From Citrobacter youngae (GTDB lineage: Bacteria; Pseudomonadota; Gammaproteobacteria; Enterobacterales; Enterobacteriaceae), in contig NZ_RPOI01000002.1 in the NCBI RefSeq assembly GCF_003818115.1, forward strand, positions 25,175 through 89,174: a stretch of 64,000 nucleotides of DNA. The letters run 5' to 3'. This document shows, in pieces, positions 60,948 through 64,000 of the stretch; positions within the stretch are counted from its first letter, which is position 1, and every line of letters starts with the position of its first letter. The translations under genes were made by a program, and so were the position numbers. The notes beneath the pieces are model-generated. The model did no database searches and was not told the DNA's origin. It saw only the letters and a list, made by a program, of their open reading frames with translations.

Positions 60948-62417
60948 TTACTTCTTCACACGTTTCGGAAAGTGCATTTCGCTGTAACGAACGAAACGGG
61001 TTCCTTTGGTCAGCTTATAGCCAAACCAGATGATCAGGAACAGCGGGATACCAATATAGGTTGCCATTACACCGCCCCAGTCAATGGTATCCTTCAGGAA
61101 CGCTTCGTAGTTTTGCCCCAGGGTGATTATCAAGCACAGGACAAAGGCAAAGATCGGCCCCAGAGGGAAGAAGCCTGAACGATACGGCAGATCATTAATA
61201 TCATGGCCCTGCAACACGTAACCACGGCGGAAACGATAGTGGCTAATTGCAATTCCCAGCCAGGCGATAAAGCCCGTCATCCCGGAAGTGTTCAACAGCC
61301 ACAGGTACACAGTCTGGTTACCAAACATGGATGTCAGGAAGCACAGACCTGCCACGACAGTCGTCGCATACAGCGCGTTACGCGGTACGCCGCCACGAGA
61401 CAGTTTAGAGAAAATACGCGGCGCTTTACCGTCACATGCCAGGGTGTAGAGCATACGTGTTGATGCATACATCCCGGAATTACCCGCCGACAGCACCGCC
61501 GTCAGGATAACGGCGTTCATCACCGCCGCCGCAGACAGCAGACCCGCGTGCTGGAATACCAGCGTGAACGGGCTGACGCTGATGTCTTTTACATCATTGC
61601 GCAGCAGGCTCGGATCGGTATACGGGATAATCAGGCTGATAATCAAAATCGCGAACACATAGAACAGCAGGATTCGCCAGAATACCTGACGCACCGCGCG
61701 TGGAATGTTCTTCTCTGGATCTTCAGATTCGCCCGCGGCGATACCAATCAACTCGGTCCCCTGGAAAGAGAAGCCGACAATCATCGCCACACCAATCATG
61801 GCGGCAAAACCGCCGGCAAAGGGGGCATCACCTGTCGTCCAGTTACTCCAACCCACCGGTTGAGCACCTTTGAAGATACCGATAATCATCATTACGCCAA
61901 CCACGATGAAGATAATCACGGTGGTGACTTTAATCAGTGAGAACCAATACTCCGCTTCGCCAAATCCACGTACCGAGATGTAGTTCAGCAGGAAGATAAC
62001 GCCAAGGAACAGCGCACTCCAGATCCAACCAGGCGTATCCGGGAACCACCAGCTCATTACCAATTGTGCGGCCACCAGGTCCACGGCGATAGTCACCGCC
62101 CAGTTGTACCAGTAGTTCCAGCCGAGCGCGAAGCCAAAGCCTTCTTCTACATAGTTCTGACCGTAGGTAGAGAACGAACCGGAAACCGGCATGTAGGCAG
62201 CCAGCTCACCAAGACTGGTCATCAGGAAGTACACCATCAGGCCAATCAGAATATAAGAAAACAGCGCGCCGCCAGGACCCGCCGCAGAAATGGTTGCACC
62301 AGATGCAACGAAAAGACCCGTACCGATGGAACCACCAATGGCGATCATCGTCAGGTGACGCGCCTTCAGTTCACGGCGTAGCGTGGGCGCTTCTGTGGTT
62401 TTAGTTTCGGAAACCAT
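60948..62417 (-). CDS. lysP: Lysine-specific permease LysP
   Basis: Proton-coupled lysine importer of the APC amino-acid family and co-sensor for CadC. 489 residues, the E. coli length, with 12 membrane segments and the AAP signature (LKARHLTMIAIGGSIGTGLF at about 17-36, SGSFSTYGQNYVEEGFGFAL). Divergent in order from the receptor, facing the structured element. Confidence 0.97.
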   Translation of the reverse strand: MVSETKTTEAPTLRRELKARHLTMIAIGGSIGTGLFVASGATISAAGPGGALFSYILIGLMVYFLMTSLGELAAYMPVSGSFSTYGQNYVEEGFGFALGWNYWYNWAVTIAVDLVAAQLVMSWWFPDTPGWIWSALFLGVIFLLNYISVRGFGEAEYWFSLIKVTTVIIFIVVGVMMIIGIFKGAQPVGWSNWTTGDAPFAGGFAAMIGVAMIVGFSFQGTELIGIAAGESEDPEKNIPRAVRQVFWRILLFYVFAILIISLIIPYTDPSLLRNDVKDISVSPFTLVFQHAGLLSAAAVMNAVILTAVLSAGNSGMYASTRMLYTLACDGKAPRIFSKLSRGGVPRNALYATTVVAGLCFLTSMFGNQTVYLWLLNTSGMTGFIAWLGIAISHYRFRRGYVLQGHDINDLPYRSGFFPLGPIFAFVLCLIITLGQNYEAFLKDTIDWGGVMATYIGIPLFLIIWFGYKLTKGTRFVRYSEMHFPKRVKK

Positions 62418-62611
62418 GTGAAAATGCTATCCATCCAAAAAATGAGGCGCGATTGTAGCAGACGAAATGGCATTCTTCCGGCACAAATGCGCTGTTATAA
62501 GAGACCTTCATGACTGGCCGCGGATTATAAGTAAAGCAGAAATGGGCAACGTATGACGATTGCCCTCAGTTGACGATGGGGTGTTTATTGCAGGTACGAC
62601 GCATCAGCGCC

Positions 62612-63493
62612 TTATTCAACCTGCTCTACCTGGTCGCTATAACGTAAAAAACGCAGCAGCGAGTTTGAAAGATGTTTTTGGCGATGATGGACGCGCCAAA
62701 GCGTGCGGACCAGACGTGGCAACGGCACCGGAACTTCGCTTAACGTTCCTGCCTGCAGTTGTTCTGCAATAACCCGACGCGACAAGCAGCTGATCCCGAG
62801 ACCATGGCGCACCGCATGCTTAATGGCCTCAGAGTTACCCAACTCCATTGCCATCTGAAATCTCGGTAGATGAGACAACAGCAGGTAATCCACCAGCTCG
62901 CGAGTACCAGACCCACGTTCGCGCAGGATCCAGGGCGACGCCGCAAGTTGCTCCAGCGTCACGGGCCCCGTGGTTAGCGGCGATGACGGCGCAGCAAATA
63001 CCACCAGTTCATCTTCCAGCCACGGTTCAGAGATGATTTCGGTACTGTGACAGGGCCCTTCAATCAGCCCGATATCGACCCGAAAATCCAGCACGGCATT
63101 GATAACATCCAGGCTGTTGCCCACGCTGAGTTCCAGCGGCAAATCGGGGAAATCCCGCCGGTAACCTGCAATCATGGCAGGTAAAATATAGTTGCCAATG
63201 GTGCTACTGGCATAGACGCGAATCGCGCCATTATCTTCACGAAAAAGCTGTTCAATTTCTGTCGTTTGCTCGAGCAAGGCCAACGCACGCGGATAGAGTA
63301 AGCGCCCGTGCTCATTAACGACCAGTCGCTTGCCGACGCGGTCAAACAGTTGCACGCCAAGTTGCCCCTCTAAATCGGTAAGCGCAGCACTGACCGCTGA
63401 CTGCGACAATGACAACATGACAGATGCCTGAGTCGTCGAGCCGCTTTTCAGTACCTCAGCAAAAACTTCAAGTTGTCGCAGGGTGATATGCAT
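62612..63493 (-). CDS. yeiE: LysR-family regulator YeiE
   Basis: 293 residues: N-terminal LysR helix-turn-helix ([20 protein letters not shown]) and periplasmic-binding-like effector domain. In E. coli and Salmonella YeiE has been linked to sulfite response and to control of the neighbouring yeiH and of motility and iron genes. It is divergent from yeiH (133 bases apart). Confidence 0.94.
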   Translation of the reverse strand: MHITLRQLEVFAEVLKSGSTTQASVMLSLSQSAVSAALTDLEGQLGVQLFDRVGKRLVVNEHGRLLYPRALALLEQTTEIEQLFREDNGAIRVYASSTIGNYILPAMIAGYRRDFPDLPLELSVGNSLDVINAVLDFRVDIGLIEGPCHSTEIISEPWLEDELVVFAAPSSPLTTGPVTLEQLAASPWILRERGSGTRELVDYLLLSHLPRFQMAMELGNSEAIKHAVRHGLGISCLSRRVIAEQLQAGTLSEVPVPLPRLVRTLWRVHHRQKHLSNSLLRFLRYSDQVEQVE

Positions 63494-63626
63494 AGTCGTT
63501 TTCCACCGGGTAGCCCGTGCTTACCACTTATAAAGATTAATTATAAATATATAATCAATTTTATTTTTAAGCCACTTCACCTTACAATTTTTGCCAAGAA
63601 ATCATTCAAATTGTTCAGGAGGGGTT

Positions 63627-64000
63627 ATGACTGAACTCGCCCTACAGAATCATCGTCGTACAGTGTGGCATTTTATTCCGGGGCTTGCCCTTAGTGCAGT
63701 TATCACCGGGGCCGCCTTATGGGGAGGTTCCATTCCCGCCGTCGCAGGTGCCGGGTTCAGCGCCCTCACCTTAGCCATTTTATTCGGGATGGTTATCGGC
63801 AACACCGTGTATCCACAAATCTGGAAAAGCTGTGACGGTGGCGTGCTGTTTGCCAAGCAACATTTACTGCGTGCTGGGATCATCCTTTATGGTTCCGCCT
63901 CACCTTCGCGCAAATTGCTGACGTCGGCGTCAGCGGTATCGTGATTGATGTGTTAACGCTCAGCAGCACCTTTATGATTGCCTGCTTCCTTGGGCAGAAA
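63627..64000 (+). pseudogene. yeiH: yeiH, UPF0324 membrane protein, frameshifted and cut by window end
   Basis: After AGGAGG, ATG 63627 opens a frame matching YeiH to GIILYG, then shifts. One T appears to be missing at about 63893 (GGTTCCGCC, expected GGTTTCCGCC). Adding it restores [19 protein letters not shown] and on to ACFLGQK at the window edge; without it the frame ends after 14 further residues at 63942. The family has about ten membrane segments. A sequencing error is possible. Confidence 0.85.

Overview
The window is a stretch of enterobacterial chromosome. Almost every protein can be matched by eye to an E. coli K-12 or Salmonella homologue of nearly the same length, and local gene order is that of the E. 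coli csg, yeg/thi, yeh, yoh, mgl and cirA-lysP regions. The divergence level and gene content point to a Citrobacter-like member of the Enterobacteriaceae. This species-level call is inference; no rRNA or other decisive marker is present. I see no prophage, CRISPR array, complete insertion sequence or plasmid functions.

Layout. 1-4.97 kb: both curli operons (csgBAC with ymdA, and csgDEFG) around a 760-bp divergent control region. 4.97-8.3 kb: ycdZYX, ghrA and tRNA-Ser(GGA). At about 8.3 kb the order jumps, relative to E. coli, to the yegS region: yegS, fbaB, the yegTUV operon, yegW, and thiMD under a TPP riboswitch. 16.5-22.3 kb: rcnB without rcnRA, then the yehABCD chaperone-usher fimbrial operon and yehE. 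22.5-26.4 kb: mrp, metG, yehS. 26.5-33.7 kb: the pyruvate-sensing BtsSR system, the curli activator gene mlrA, the small protein gene yohO, and the glycine-betaine ABC operon osmF-yehYXW. 33.9-42.2 kb: bglX, dld, pbpG, yohC, yohD, mdtQ. 42.3-49.8 kb: a decayed methyltransferase gene, dusC, yohJK, cdd, sanA-yeiS, preTA. 49.8-57.9 kb: mglBAC, galS, yeiB, folE, yeiG. 58-64 kb: a TonB-dependent catecholate receptor at the cirA locus, a roughly 0.6-kb structured non-coding element, lysP, yeiE and a frameshifted yeiH.

How the genes work together. MlrA (29.1 kb) is a known activator of csgD (2.6 kb); CsgD then drives csgBAC through the conserved site at 1934-1944. GalS with CRP controls mglBAC through sites at 53.7 kb and itself at 54.9 kb. 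cdd has tandem CRP sites with CytR-type half-sites between them, and cdd with preTA handles pyrimidine salvage and catabolism. The receptor at 58.2 kb has a Fur-type operator.

Most notable for follow-up: the non-coding element between cirA and lysP (60301-60892), which has 13-bp perfect terminal inverted repeats, several long nested helices and two hairpins with perfectly complementary loops; the IrgA-like rather than E. coli CirA-like receptor at the cirA locus; a methyltransferase relic at 42.3 kb; a one-base frameshift in yeiH; an rcnB gene lacking rcnRA; and the rearrangement next to tRNA-Ser that brings mlrA within about 27 kb of csgD.
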